Shown: positions 11,906-21,443 of the stretch, piece after piece
How positions within the stretch are numbered: position 1 is the stretch's first letter
Layout: every line of letters starts with the position of its first letter
Assembly: GCA_019828545.1 (NCBI GenBank)
Contig: JACVRA010000022.1
Location: forward strand, 248,001 to 312,000
Origin: Paracamarosporium sp. OC-R06-R3
Taxonomy: Eukaryota > Ascomycota > Dothideomycetes > Pleosporales > Didymosphaeriaceae
Direction of reading: 5' to 3'
Length of the DNA stretch: 64,000 bases
Notes under the pieces: model-generated
The model's database searches: none
What the model was told of the DNA's origin: nothing
Seen by the model: the letters and a program-made list of their open reading frames with translations, nothing else
Translations under genes and position numbers: made by a program

Positions 11906-13078
11906 ATGGTCCGCCACAAGAAAGACTTCAAATCCAATAACAAGCACAAGATCGCACCCCGCAACCGCCCGCCACCACCCCGCCGCACCTCAGGCGGCTC
12001 AGACGCCGACGACAACAATGATCCCTCCGCACCGCGCCCATCCAGAGCCCCCAAGCCCGCATGCTGGGACCTCGGCCACTGCGACGCAAAGCGCTGCTCA
12101 GGAAAACGCCTCATGCGCCTCGGCCTCCTCCGCGAACTGCACGTCGGCCAGAAGTTCGCGGGCGTCGTCATCTCTCCAAAAGCAAAGAAGATTGTATCGC
12201 GGGAAGACGCGCCTCTGCTGGAGCAATACGGCGCCGCGGTTGTGGAAGCCTCGTGGAACCGTATTGAAGAAGTCCCCTTTTCGCGAATTGGCGGGCCTTG
12301 CTCCAGGTTACTTCCTTACCTTGTCGCCGCGAACCAGACGAACTATGGGCGTCCATGGCGCTTGAACTGTGTCGAGGCCATTGCGGCGTGCTACTACATC
12401 TGTGGACATGCGGACTGGGCAGAGGACATACTCTCGACCTTTTCGTATGGAGAAGCGTTTCTGGATATCAATGCCGCGCTGTTGAAGCGCTACGCAGCAT
12501 GCGCAAACGAAGAGGAGATAAAGAAGGCGGAGGAGACTTGGCTGGCGAAGCTGGAGAGGGAGTACAATGAGAGCAGGGAGGAGAAGGAGGATGGTGCGGA
12601 GGAAGACTTGTGGGCAGGAGGCAACATGAACAGGCGGCAGATCGACTTCTCCGACGACGAAGACGACGAAGAGGGAGAAAACGAGGACGGCGAAGAAGAC
12701 CAACAGGCATCTAAAGACAACCCATACAATCTTCCTGAATCGGATGACGATGAGGAGGAAATGGCTGAACTGCGGCGGCGCGTACTTGCTTCGAAGCCGT
12801 TCGCCAACCCCACATCGAAGGAAGAGGAGGACGAAAAGAGGCAGCCTGAGCGGATAGCGAGGACAGAGCCCGCTCCAGCATCGAAGGATGATGAGGACGA
12901 TGACAGTGGGTCTGTGCCTGAAGGAGGCGACGACGATGACGATTTCGATAGCTTCATGGCGGCGCAACCCACGACTGATCGAACAGGTATTGTTGGGAAG
13001 CAGAGGCAGAAAGCCCTGGATAAGGTGACAGCGACGTTCACGAGTGCTAGCCTGAAAGCCCCTAGTAGACGAAGCTAG
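11906..13078 (+). CDS. TSR3: 18S rRNA aminocarboxypropyltransferase Tsr3
   Basis: Single-exon protein of 390 residues. Tsr3 transfers the 3-amino-3-carboxypropyl group from S-adenosylmethionine to the N1-methylpseudouridine of helix 31 of 18S rRNA, a late cytoplasmic step of 40S ribosome maturation. The RLI-like N-terminal part has WDLGHCDAKRCSGKRL (residues about 52-67) and the SPKAKKIVSREDAPLL segment. The catalytic DUF367 part has W.RIEEVPFSRIGGPCSRLLP, AANQTNYGRPWRLNCVEA and YGEAFLDINAALLKRYAA. The family core ends near residue 205. The remaining 185 residues are a very acidic, disordered tail (repeated D/E runs such as SDDEDDEEGEN), longer than in yeast and common in fungal orthologues. 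The start ATG sits in a good context (CATCATGG). The identification is firm. Confidence 0.96.
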   Translation: MVRHKKDFKSNNKHKIAPRNRPPPPRRTSGGSDADDNNDPSAPRPSRAPKPACWDLGHCDAKRCSGKRLMRLGLLRELHVGQKFAGVVISPKAKKIVSREDAPLLEQYGAAVVEASWNRIEEVPFSRIGGPCSRLLPYLVAANQTNYGRPWRLNCVEAIAACYYICGHADWAEDILSTFSYGEAFLDINAALLKRYAACANEEEIKKAEETWLAKLEREYNESREEKEDGAEEDLWAGGNMNRRQIDFSDDEDDEEGENEDGEEDQQASKDNPYNLPESDDDEEEMAELRRRVLASKPFANPTSKEEEDEKRQPERIARTEPAPASKDDEDDDSGSVPEGGDDDDDFDSFMAAQPTTDRTGIVGKQRQKALDKVTATFTSASLKAPSRRS

Positions 13079-13360
13079 GAATGAGTATCAGATAGATGGT
13101 TTTCTCAGCGTATAGAGCTACAATGAATACTTGTGTATCTGCCTTCTGGATCTTTAATCCTGAGGTAGCATATACCCAAATTCCGTCTCCTGGCAATACC
13201 ATGAATAGATCACAAATTACATCAACATTTTGTATCACACAATAGCTTTTATTGTTCTGAAACTTATCTACAGGAGCACTTCTTCCTTGTAAGTACTAAG
13301 GTGAGGCGACTAGCAGTAATGCATGACTCTGCGTTCAAAAGGGGCTGTATATCAACTAAC

Positions 13361-13786
13361 TTATACAGTGTCTGGAGAGCGGTCAGGATGTGTTTCGCCT
13401 GACATTCGATTCCCGAGCTCTGCAGAACGCTCAGGCACTGCGGAACCTGCTCCGGTTGCATCGCCTTCTCGTGCTCGCCCAAGTTGATCTAGGTCTTGCA
13501 GTGGAACTGCATCCTGCACTCTGTCTCGGCTTGCGCTAGCTGTCTGGTTGCCACCCTGCGCCTGATCTTCGCCAGCCTGACTTGTGCCAACTGCTTGAGC
13601 CTGTTGCGGGCTACTGTTACTCGAAAATACCCCCATCACGCTCTTGGCCCACCTTTCAAGTACTACCCTGCTGCTCACTCCCCAACCTAGGGTTTTGCCC
13701 AGGTATATAAGAGTGATGAGACTAGAAAGAGCAATGACTGTATAAACGAGGATCTTGACTGTTGGAGGTGCATGGTGTAGCGTTTC
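13361..13786 (-). CDS. Possible single-pass membrane protein with disordered tail (5' end unresolved)
   Basis: A minus-strand frame is open from a plausible acceptor at 13787 (ACTAAT branch site, then CGCTAG) down to a stop at 13361, about 141 codons. It begins with ETLHHAPPTVK, followed by a clear transmembrane segment (ILVYTVIALSSLITLIYLG), a short amphipathic stretch and a Gln/Ser/Ala/Gly-rich tail with no folded-domain look. No upstream exon with an ATG and an in-phase donor could be fixed. The GH47 gene ends only 60 bases upstream on the same strand, so this could be a separate small gene or read-through of that transcript. A second frame over 13264-13482 overlaps it and is no better supported. 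RNA data would settle it. Confidence 0.25.
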   Translation of the reverse strand, partial: ETLHHAPPTVKILVYTVIALSSLITLIYLGKTLGWGVSSRVVLERWAKSVMGVFSSNSSPQQAQAVGTSQAGEDQAQGGNQTASASRDRVQDAVPLQDLDQLGRAREGDATGAGSAVPERSAELGNRMSGETHPDRSPDTV

Positions 13787-13846
13787 CTAGCGCGTGTCCG
13801 TCTCATTAGTAGTTTTATTGCCTATCACACGTGGTGCCGCCAAGTT

Positions 13847-15837
13847 CTACTCGCTATCTTCCTGTTTTGGGATACGGAATGGGTGCGCCTCAGTGTTAAA
13901 GACTGCATTGAAGTTAGGACTGTATCACAAAACGCTCGACACTATGTTTAAACTTTCAATGTGGAGCTGGGACTTACCGTAGTCATCAAGGGAGATAGTG
14001 TCGGGCGTGGAAAAGATCAGGTAGAAGTATTTGAGTGTCTCAGCCATCCAGAAGGACTGAATCGAGTTAGTATACTGTGTACAAGGCCGTACAGGGCTGC
14101 GTCAAAGTCTTAGGCATATTGTGCAACCCCAGGATGGGTTCCACAACACCCAGAGTTTCAACGCAGGACTGTAGCAATTATGTTGGGGTGACTCACCTCC
14201 ATAGAATCCGCCCTAGGTGGCGACTCAGCCGACACATCCTGAAGCGCCGAGTTGCCTATATCAGTGTCCGTGGCCTTCATGATCGCAGTCCACATATCCC
14301 ACGCCGCAGCTTGCCAGCTTTGTTCGCCAGTGAGACGATACATGATGAAGACACTCTCGATTGCTTCGGGGCGTAGCACGTAACGCCTATCACCGATCGC
14401 TGTGAAACCCTTAGGCAAACGAAGGCCGGCGATGTTCTGCGTTGGATCTTTTTCGTTGCCCAAATCCGCACGAGAAGCTACCTCCTCTTTCCACTTGTTT
14501 TCATCCCACTTGCAATCGGTCATATTTTCACACTTGTAAAGATGCGACACCTCGGGCATGATACCGGCAGGAGAGGATTTATATGCCCATACGCAAGTAT
14601 CAGTGAGCTTACGACCGATCGAAACGTGCTCGCTCTTGTCGAAGAGCTTTCCTCCCAATGCGAACATACCTCCAGCGTAGCAGGACAGATGTTGAAACTC
14701 GGGATTCAAATATGCTTTGCCTGCTTCAGAGCGGACAAAGCCTGTGCCGAGCATGTCCGGATCACCTGGTACCATAGGACGATAGAGCGTGTATTTGATG
14801 GCGGCGTCCATTGCCTTCTCATACATGTTCTTGTAAGTGTCGTCGACGCCACCGAGAAGCGCATACGTCTTGAGCAAGTATTCATAGGTCGAATCTGCCA
14901 TCGAACCGAGAGAGAACCCAGTATCCTGAGTCAAGTCAGGTCTCCTGGGATTGACGACAATAGGCCACATGCCGGGGAGCCTCGTCTTCATTTGATCCTT
15001 TTCGAGGACTTTGACGACGCGATTTGCCGCATCAAACCACTTTGGATCGCCGGTTGCCTGAGAAAGACGGACGAACTCCATCGTAAAGGAGCCTAGTTCG
15101 GCAATGAGAACGTTCTCTTCAGCGTCTTGTCTCTCGCCATTGCCTGCTTTGTGGAAAGGCCAGCGAGTGAGGGGCATGTTGTTGGGCGTGTCGAATGCAT
15201 GGTACAGCATCTCACCAACTTCCTTCGCTTTGTTGAGGATACGGTCCTCTCGGCTGAGTTCATAGGCTGAAAGCAGCCCGCCTAGGTGTCGAATGTTCGT
15301 CTCAAACATGTTGACCCTGTCCATGTTGGTATAGCCGAAGTCGATAGCCTCGACATCCTTGATCGCCGAGATGAATTCCTCTCTGGCGCCCATGATCCAC
15401 AGTGTGTCCAAGCTATCAACGAGAGTAGCAGCCCACCCCCCAAAGTCGTCCGTGTAACCGCCAGCGATGGGAGTGAGTTCATCGTGCATCCAAGCCTTGG
15501 AACGATAATTCTTCCAGCATTTCAAGAACTGCTTCTTCACTTCTGATTGTCTCGATTCGCGGATTTGCTTCGAGGTCACAGGTTCGTTGGCGAAGTCGTG
15601 CTGTACGCGAGGAAGCGACTTGGGGCGGTCGTTGGGCATGGGCGTCATGTCCTGAACTGGGTAGTTCATGGGGATCTTGGCCCAGTCGAAGGAGTCATGA
15701 TTGAGATGCTGAGGCCTCGGGGCCCCTTCGCTGGGCGGGCCCTGTCCAGGCTCATAGGGGAAGCTTAGCTGGTAGAGGAAGAACAGGAAGCCTGCGGAGA
15801 GCGCAAGGTAGAGACCGTAGCGTCGAAGAAGAGCCAT
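13847..15837 (-). CDS. GH47 class I alpha-1,2-mannosidase
   Basis: Type II membrane glycosidase of 591 residues that removes alpha-1,2-linked mannose from N-glycans in the ER or Golgi. Exons are 15837-14197, 14056-13978 and 13902-13847. The 140- and 75-nt introns start gtgagt and gtaagt and the last ends in AATGCAG. A short cytosolic Arg-containing N-terminus precedes the anchor (about residues 9-25, [17 protein letters not shown]). The (alpha/alpha)7 barrel shows conserved GH47 blocks: [112 protein letters not shown] across the first junction, and the calcium-binding end NTEAHPFR. Catalytic acidic residues lie in these blocks. Whether it is the ER Mns1 type or a Golgi paralogue is not decidable here. 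Confidence 0.93.
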
Positions 15838-16262
15838 TATGAATGCGTATCAATGTATAAACGACATGAATAGAAGAAGAATAAGAAGAGCGAGCTGGGT
15901 GTGTTTGAGTGATGGGGTCGCCTTCGGAGATACAAAAGCAGCTCTGCTGACGGCGTCCGCAGCTGCGTAGTGCATGTCCCTGCCAAGCCGGGAATCGTAT
16001 GCCCCTGTTTGCGGACAGTGCGCCCGCATGGAAATAGCTTTCTTCAAAACAATGCCCGGCGACGCTTCACAGCCTTATTCTAACGCCTCGACCATGCGTT
16101 GACATTGTGCGTCGGTCTTGGTATGGTTGTCAACATGTCTTGGCTGCGTCATGTTGATCAGCCGCGCGTGGACACTGGATCTCAGCCTCAAACAGTGCTA
16201 TCGCAAGCCCTAATTGGTACGGAAAATTCCACATTCAGAGAAACAGATGCCACGAAGCTGGC
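15838..16262. other. Intergenic between GH47 promoter and thioesterase 3' end
   Basis: 424 bases that hold the upstream region of the GH47 gene and the end of the thioesterase transcript. No ORF, repeat or RNA gene was recognised. Confidence 0.4.
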
Positions 16263-17060
16263 TCACTCCAACGGCGGCACGACCCTCTCCAGCCATGCAC
16301 ACAAGTCTCGCAGTTCTGTGCCGGCCATGACATGGCCCATACCCTCATATTCCTTAACTGTCAAATGCTCCTGCTTGATCCCGCACTCCAACAGCTTGTT
16401 CGAACACAGTGTTAAATATCGTTTGGGCACCAGCAAATCTCTCGTCCCCCTTGCGATGAATATCTGCCCGTGGCCATCTACCTTTTCCATCAATGTAGCT
16501 GCCTCCCTCAGCTTTGAGATCCTTTCAATCAAAGGTAGGTAGCCAGATAAACCAACCAGTCCACCAAGTCTGCCTGAATATTTGCTTGACGTCAAGCCCG
16601 TGAACAAGGCCATTGCGTGACCTGGCGAGAACCCACCCAAAACTATTCTCTTTTCCGGGACGCCTTTGGCGACCAAGTCATCGATCAATGAAACAAGATA
16701 CTCCATACTGGACACGATACCTTCTTCGTCCTCGTCGTCTTCGAGCTCTGGTCTTGATGCAGGGAATGGCGAAAGTCGCGTGGGCATATACCATGCAGTT
16801 GACATGACATCGCGGTTGTAAGTGGCGTTGGGGAGTGTCCATGACATGTAAGGTAACTTTCCAGCTGCTTGAAATTGCCGCGCAATAGCTACAACGTGTT
16901 TCAGTCACAGTCGGGCATGAGGATGGATGGATCACCAACGCTCAACACCATCGGCATCATCTCCAAGGCCATGTACGAAAATGAAAGCTGCGGATTTAGA
17001 GGGATCGTGCGCCGGTGTAGAAGGAGCGATCACGGTTGGAGGCGTTCGTTCAGCCAACAT
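16263..17060 (-). CDS. Acyl-protein thioesterase-like alpha/beta hydrolase
   Basis: Serine hydrolase of 248 residues in the acyl-protein thioesterase/carboxylesterase family (yeast Ylr118c, human LYPLA1), expected to remove palmitate from cysteines of membrane proteins in the cytosol. Exon 1 is 17060-16940, the intron 16939-16889 (51 nt) and exon 2 16888-16263. The donor is the weak GTTGGT, chosen because it gives the correct phase and joins AFIFVHGLGDDADGVE to IARQFQAAGKLPY. Motifs are the oxyanion loop FVHGLGD, the nucleophile elbow GFSPGHAMA (family consensus GFSQGGAMA), the Asp region GTRDLLVP and the catalytic His in YEGMGHV. The elbow substitutions are unusual but keep G-x-S-x-G. The gene is head to head with VPS71; the two starts are only 237 bases apart. 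Confidence 0.88.
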
Positions 17061-17297
17061 TCTGATAATGCGCCGCCGTCGGATTTCCTCGTGCGTAAAG
17101 ACAATTCGAGCGAAAGCGACAGTTGCCGAAGAATTGAACCGGATTTAGGTTGCATATCAACTGCCAACCGAATTACCATTATACCCCGCATCCTACCATG
17201 GCCGTCCCTCTACGCGTCCTTCTACGCGTGATCATGTGAGCATGTCCGACTTAGGATCGGAAGCTGCTCCGCAACATCTCTCCGAGACACCGCAACC
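17061..17297. promoter_or_regulatory. Short bidirectional promoter, thioesterase and VPS71
   Basis: Only 237 bases separate two divergent start codons, so both promoters must overlap. No TATA box is evident, which fits housekeeping expression. Confidence 0.4.
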
Positions 17298-18130
17298 ATG
17301 CCACACGTCGAAGTACTCCCAAACTCGGCTGCTTCCATTGCACCGGGATGGACGTATGTCGTCGACACAGGATACGACCCCTCCAAAGTCGCTATAAATC
17401 CGAAGAACAAAAAACGCGCCGCCGCCAACCCTAACCAACGCGGCGAGAGCGAGCTCAGTTCGCGACAGCAGACGGCGATCGCACGACGCATAGCAGAGCT
17501 GAGCCGAGACAACGATCCAAAGCAGAGCATATCGATACCCGGAAAGACATGTACGCATCCTCTCTGTACGCATCTCCGAGTTATGCCATGCTGACTTGCT
17601 TTGTAGCCATTCCAAAGACGCAGAACGCTCGAAGAATAATACAGTACCAGAGGCAAATTAAACACTGGCTAGACGATGAAGAAGCGCAGCTCGCACTGGT
17701 GCAGCAAGCACCGCAACCGCGATCCACTGCGGCAGCCTCTCGCCTAGCTGCTCAGCCGCCACGACGCTCCAGCACCATGGCTTCTGTGCCGCCGACGCCT
17801 TCTGAGGCGACTCCTGTCCCGGTTGCGCCTACGCCGGCTAAGCCAACGTCCTCGCGCATGGACCTTGATGATGACCCTCTCCTGGCTATCGATAGCTCTA
17901 TGCCACCGCCGATTAACCAGGCCGAACTCGACGCACTGCTCTCCGCGCCCCCGCTATCGTACGCTGCCTCGCACGTTGCCCCTCCGCCACCAGGAGGCCC
18001 ACCGCAACGACACTTTTGCGATAACTGTGGATATTGGGGGAAGATCAAGTGCTTGAAGTGCGGAGCGAGAGTTTGTGGCATGGAATGCAAAGACGCCCAT
18101 GAAGCAACCCGTTGTCTAAAGTGGGCGTGA
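17298..18130 (+). CDS. VPS71: HIT-type zinc finger protein, SWR1 complex subunit Vps71/ZNHIT1
   Basis: Nuclear protein of 258 residues, the likely orthologue of yeast Vps71 (Swc6), a subunit of the SWR1 remodeller that places histone H2A.Z. Exons are 17298-17550 and 17607-18130. The 56-nt intron starts gtacgc and ends TTTGTAG, joining GKT to SIPKTQNARR. The middle is disordered, rich in Pro, Ser and Ala. The zinc-binding HIT finger fills the last 37 residues, with CDNCGYWGKIKCLKCGARVC then ECKDAHEATRC, giving the eight Cys/His ligands of the class. The NARRIIQYQRQIKHWLDDEE helix upstream of it is also typical of fungal Vps71. Other HIT-finger proteins (Bcd1, Hit1) place the finger at the N-terminus, so the C-terminal position supports this call. 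Confidence 0.88.
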
Positions 18131-18476
18131 TAAAGTAACAGGGCAAAAATTGGGCGTCACACGGTTGTTCGATTATTTCTTGAATCCACAATATCTCTGC
18201 ATCAACTCCAGTACATAGCTTAAGGTTGGAACCACATTGGAGAAGCTAATTTTGGCGTTATGGCATAACGATGAAGATACCCACGGAACAGCGCGACTGC
18301 ATTTATGCAGAAAGCGCAGAGAAAATCAGATTCAATACACGCGATTCAATATGACTTTGTGAAGACCACTATATCACGCCCATAAATTGGAAGACTAAGC
18401 GCGCATCTTGTAGGAGTGACGGTGCTTGAATTGCTGTCTCAAAATGAGAGAACAAGCTTGCTATTTAGTGGAACAT
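18131..18476. other. Convergent intergenic region
   Basis: 346 bases between the 3' ends of VPS71 and the SDR gene. It is AT-rich 3'-UTR-like sequence with no coding or RNA feature. Confidence 0.4.
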
Positions 18477-19478
18477 TCAATAAGTGAATTTCTGCCCTAC
18501 AAGTTTCTCACTCAACTCCCACAGCCTCTCCGCATCTTGCAAGCTAGTAGCCGTCTTCCTAAGCCTCTCCTCGTGCACGTTCCCATCATCCATGTACGCA
18601 CCATTCCACTTGTCGTCCTCCAACCTGGGATCGAAAGCAGCAGCTACATGCGTTGCCACCATCTCGTCCTCCGTTTTCAGATCAAACGTTGCATCGTCCG
18701 CTCCTAGTGGATCTCCAATCTCCTTATCCAACTGCTTCAAACCTTTAAAGTCTTCTTCAGTCAATCCGTCTGCGAGGCTTGTGCTCATCAGGACACCGGG
18801 ATGCACCGAAAATGAAAGTAGGCCACGGGAGGTGAGGGACGGAAACGAGGCAAGTGATTTAGAGAAGAGGATATTGGCGGACTTGGACTGCCCGTACGCG
18901 GCCCACTGGTTGTACGCCTTGCCGTCGGAGAAATTGTAATCGTCGAAGCGGACCGGACCCAGGCGGTGGCCGTCGCTGGAAATGTTGACTATGCGAGGTT
19001 TCGGGGCTGCTAGTACCTTCTCTACGATGAGGTTGGTAAAGAGGAAGTGCCCGATGTGGTTTGCGCCGAATTGCAGCTCGATGCCTTCCTCTGATTTGCG
19101 ATAGGGACCTGCCATGATGCCCGCATTGTTCACCAGCACGTCGATGTGGTCTTCGGGATAATTGTTGACTTCTTCCGCGGCGCGGCGAACGCTGGCTTGC
19201 GAGGCGAGGTCAAGGGATAGAACGCGGGTTTTGACGCTGGGATTGATCGAAGCAATTTTCGAAGCAGTTGCTTGTATCTTTGCCGGGTTTCGGCCAGCAA
19301 GGATCAAAATAGCAGGATTGTGTTTAGCAATTGTTTCGACGAAGATGGCCCCTGTGCCATTGGGGGAAACGCCAGTTGTAAGGATGATCTTGCCAGCAAT
19401 GTGGGAGGCATTATCAGATGCTATGCCGGTCCCAGTCGCGTTCTGGCGAGTATACGGGAGAGGGGACGAGTTTGACAT
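18477..19478 (-). CDS. Short-chain dehydrogenase/reductase
   Basis: Single-exon NAD(P)-dependent oxidoreductase of 333 residues with a Rossmann fold, closest in layout to the retinol dehydrogenase/WWOX-like group of fungal SDRs. Visible elements are the nucleotide-binding turn TGVSPNGTGA (residues about 35-44), an irregular version of TGxxxGxG; AGRNP after beta 2; LDLAS after beta 3; the NNAG motif at 117-120; NISSDGH around the catalytic Ser; and the catalytic Tyr195 and Lys199 in YGQSKSAN. Arg63 in AGR favours NADP. The substrate cannot be inferred; no biosynthetic neighbours are present. The ATG at 19478 gives the full N-terminal strand and is preferred. Confidence 0.9.
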   Translation of the reverse strand: MSNSSPLPYTRQNATGTGIASDNASHIAGKIILTTGVSPNGTGAIFVETIAKHNPAILILAGRNPAKIQATASKIASINPSVKTRVLSLDLASQASVRRAAEEVNNYPEDHIDVLVNNAGIMAGPYRKSEEGIELQFGANHIGHFLFTNLIVEKVLAAPKPRIVNISSDGHRLGPVRFDDYNFSDGKAYNQWAAYGQSKSANILFSKSLASFPSLTSRGLLSFSVHPGVLMSTSLADGLTEEDFKGLKQLDKEIGDPLGADDATFDLKTEDEMVATHVAAAFDPRLEDDKWNGAYMDDGNVHEERLRKTATSLQDAERLWELSEKLVGQKFTY

Positions 19479-20707
19479 TGTAAATCAAGTCTTGCTAGAA
19501 TGTGAAGAAGGTTCTTTATTAGACTGCAGATTGTAACTTAGAATTGATTGATTCTACATACATGTGCCCTTTTATGTGTTCCAAGTACTACCTCCACTTT
19601 TTACGTACCTCCATGGCCCTACAGGATCTTTTCCACGAAAGCAGGAAATGGCGATACCATGCTACCAAATGGGGCCGGGGTAGTGGCGTTAACTTGGTAT
19701 CGAGTAAGCATAAGGGCGGAATTCCACGCTCTCGCGCCACTTCTCATTGGTCAAACCATTCATCGTGTAACACAACGTAGGGTTCACGCTAAACCCGGAT
19801 TATCTCCGATCTGGCGTTTGGAGATAGAAAAGTAGATGGTGGCGTAGTTTGAACTATAAGCTGGCGTTAGCCATAAGTAACCTCCGATACTTTTTGCACT
19901 ACAAGAAGACACGTGCTCCAGTAGGTCCGATGCACAGTGTGCAATATTTCTGCCATTGTGGCACCAATGCTCCAATTGTTCCATCTAAGCCTGGACAATG
20001 AGTATACCAAGCTTTTCACAGCAGAACAGTATCCAGACAAGTACGTGCCATGCCAATTCTTGAAGTACAAGCTCAAGAGACATCACAACATTACTACTCA
20101 TGTCTTCCCCGCCGCCTTGTCAAATGTCCACAGGTTGGGGTTTTGAAGAACATGGGAGCCGAAAGACTTTTGTTGCGGCTCAGACAGCTTGTGCAGTTCA
20201 TTGAATATTCAGCTTTCGCCGGGCAACTATTTGCGTGACATCAGAAGGTCACCTAGTTGATACATGCAGTCGCTTCAGCAATCCAGCGGTTTCTCATATA
20301 TGTAACATCTATGTAAAAACAGGAAGAGCATCTAACTGACTGGTAACGAATTTGGCAGCTGAGAGCGTTGTGGTCATCATCAAGGCACCTGTTCCCTGCT
20401 CTAAAAAGCAGACTGTCGGGGTAAATTGCCCCGCTTCAAACATCATACTGGCTGCTCACCTCGGATATCGCGGACTAAAAAACAAGTTGCCGAGCTTACA
20501 AACATGCTCCCAGAGCATACTTCCACCATAAAAATCGGATATATGACTGTTGTCGTCGATGAACTTGAAGACGTGTGGTATTCTGTTGCAACTACCCCAC
20601 CATATTCACTCATACCTGCCCCACATCAATCATAATCAAACGCTTGATTCGAACAACCACCGTCAATACCAAAAGAAGCATCTCAACAGCCCAATCAATT
20701 CGGCAGC
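19479..20707. other. Gene-poor interval
   Basis: About 1.2 kb with several 60-95-codon ORFs of random composition on both strands and no family resemblance. It must contain the promoters of the SDR gene (left) and the glyoxalase-fold gene (right). Nothing else was recognised. Confidence 0.45.
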
Positions 20708-21282
20708 ATGATCACCGGTCTTCACCACATCAACTTGGTCGTTCCTCCAGCGACCCTGCAGCATGCGAACGAATTCTACGGCACTACTCTCGGCCTTGCA
20801 CCTCGTGCGGTCCCCCAGCTTCAACGCGACACTTTAGCATGGTTCGACATCGGAAGTTCCGGTCAACAAGTGCATATCGCCTTTGGCAAACCGGAAGACT
20901 TTTCCCTGACTTCATCACGACACCCTTGCTTTAAGGTCGGGAGCGCTGAGGGCCTGGTTGCGCTGCAGAACAAGATTTGGGAACATTTTGAGAAGGGCGG
21001 GGAAAGTGCACCGAAGCAGGCTGATAGGTATGTATGCGTGTGGTAGAGGGCACAGATGGAAGGTCATGCGCTTTGCTGAGTCTACTTTTTGCTTAATTAA
21101 GCTTGGCTGACTTGTCTCCTCGATAGGCCTGGAGAGAAGAATAGTGGTGCCGAGGGAGTAGAGTATCCTACGAGATTCTTTGCAAGGTAGGTTTACAACG
21201 TGATTGGATTTCGCGTTGGTGCTGGAGAGAACTAACGTGAGACAGGGACTATGCAGGGAATAGGTTAGAGTTCACGTTATAA
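20708..21282 (+). CDS. Glyoxalase/bleomycin-resistance (VOC) fold protein
   Basis: Small protein of 138 residues in the vicinal oxygen chelate superfamily. Exons are 20708-21027, 21127-21186 and 21246-21282. The introns begin gtatgt and gtaggt, and all three junctions restore the family pattern. One beta-alpha-beta-beta-beta module pair is visible: LHHINLVVPP with metal-ligand candidate His6 or His7, NEFYGTTLGL, WFDIGSSGQQVHIAF with His56, and the last strand FFARDYAGNRLEFTL with Glu135 as the final ligand. Such proteins include glyoxalases, dioxygenases and isomerases, so the reaction is unknown. The terminal 12-residue exon is easily missed. It is convergent with the deubiquitinase gene. 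Confidence 0.85.
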
Positions 21283-21443
21283 TGAAATACGGTTTGTGAA
21301 CGTGGGATTCGTGAAGATAGGTTTACCATTCCTTTGGTATACAACTAGACATGAATAGTCTCTACTCCATTCCATACCGCCATATTCTCAGATTCCCCGT
21401 TCATCAGTACTAAGGCCACCCGCTCATAGCGCGCTCCATTGTT

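Noticed and set aside
12308..12967. Minus-strand frames of 219 and 183 codons
   Set aside because: They are antisense to the acidic tail of TSR3; D/E codon runs read as Ser/Arg/Leu-rich shadows.
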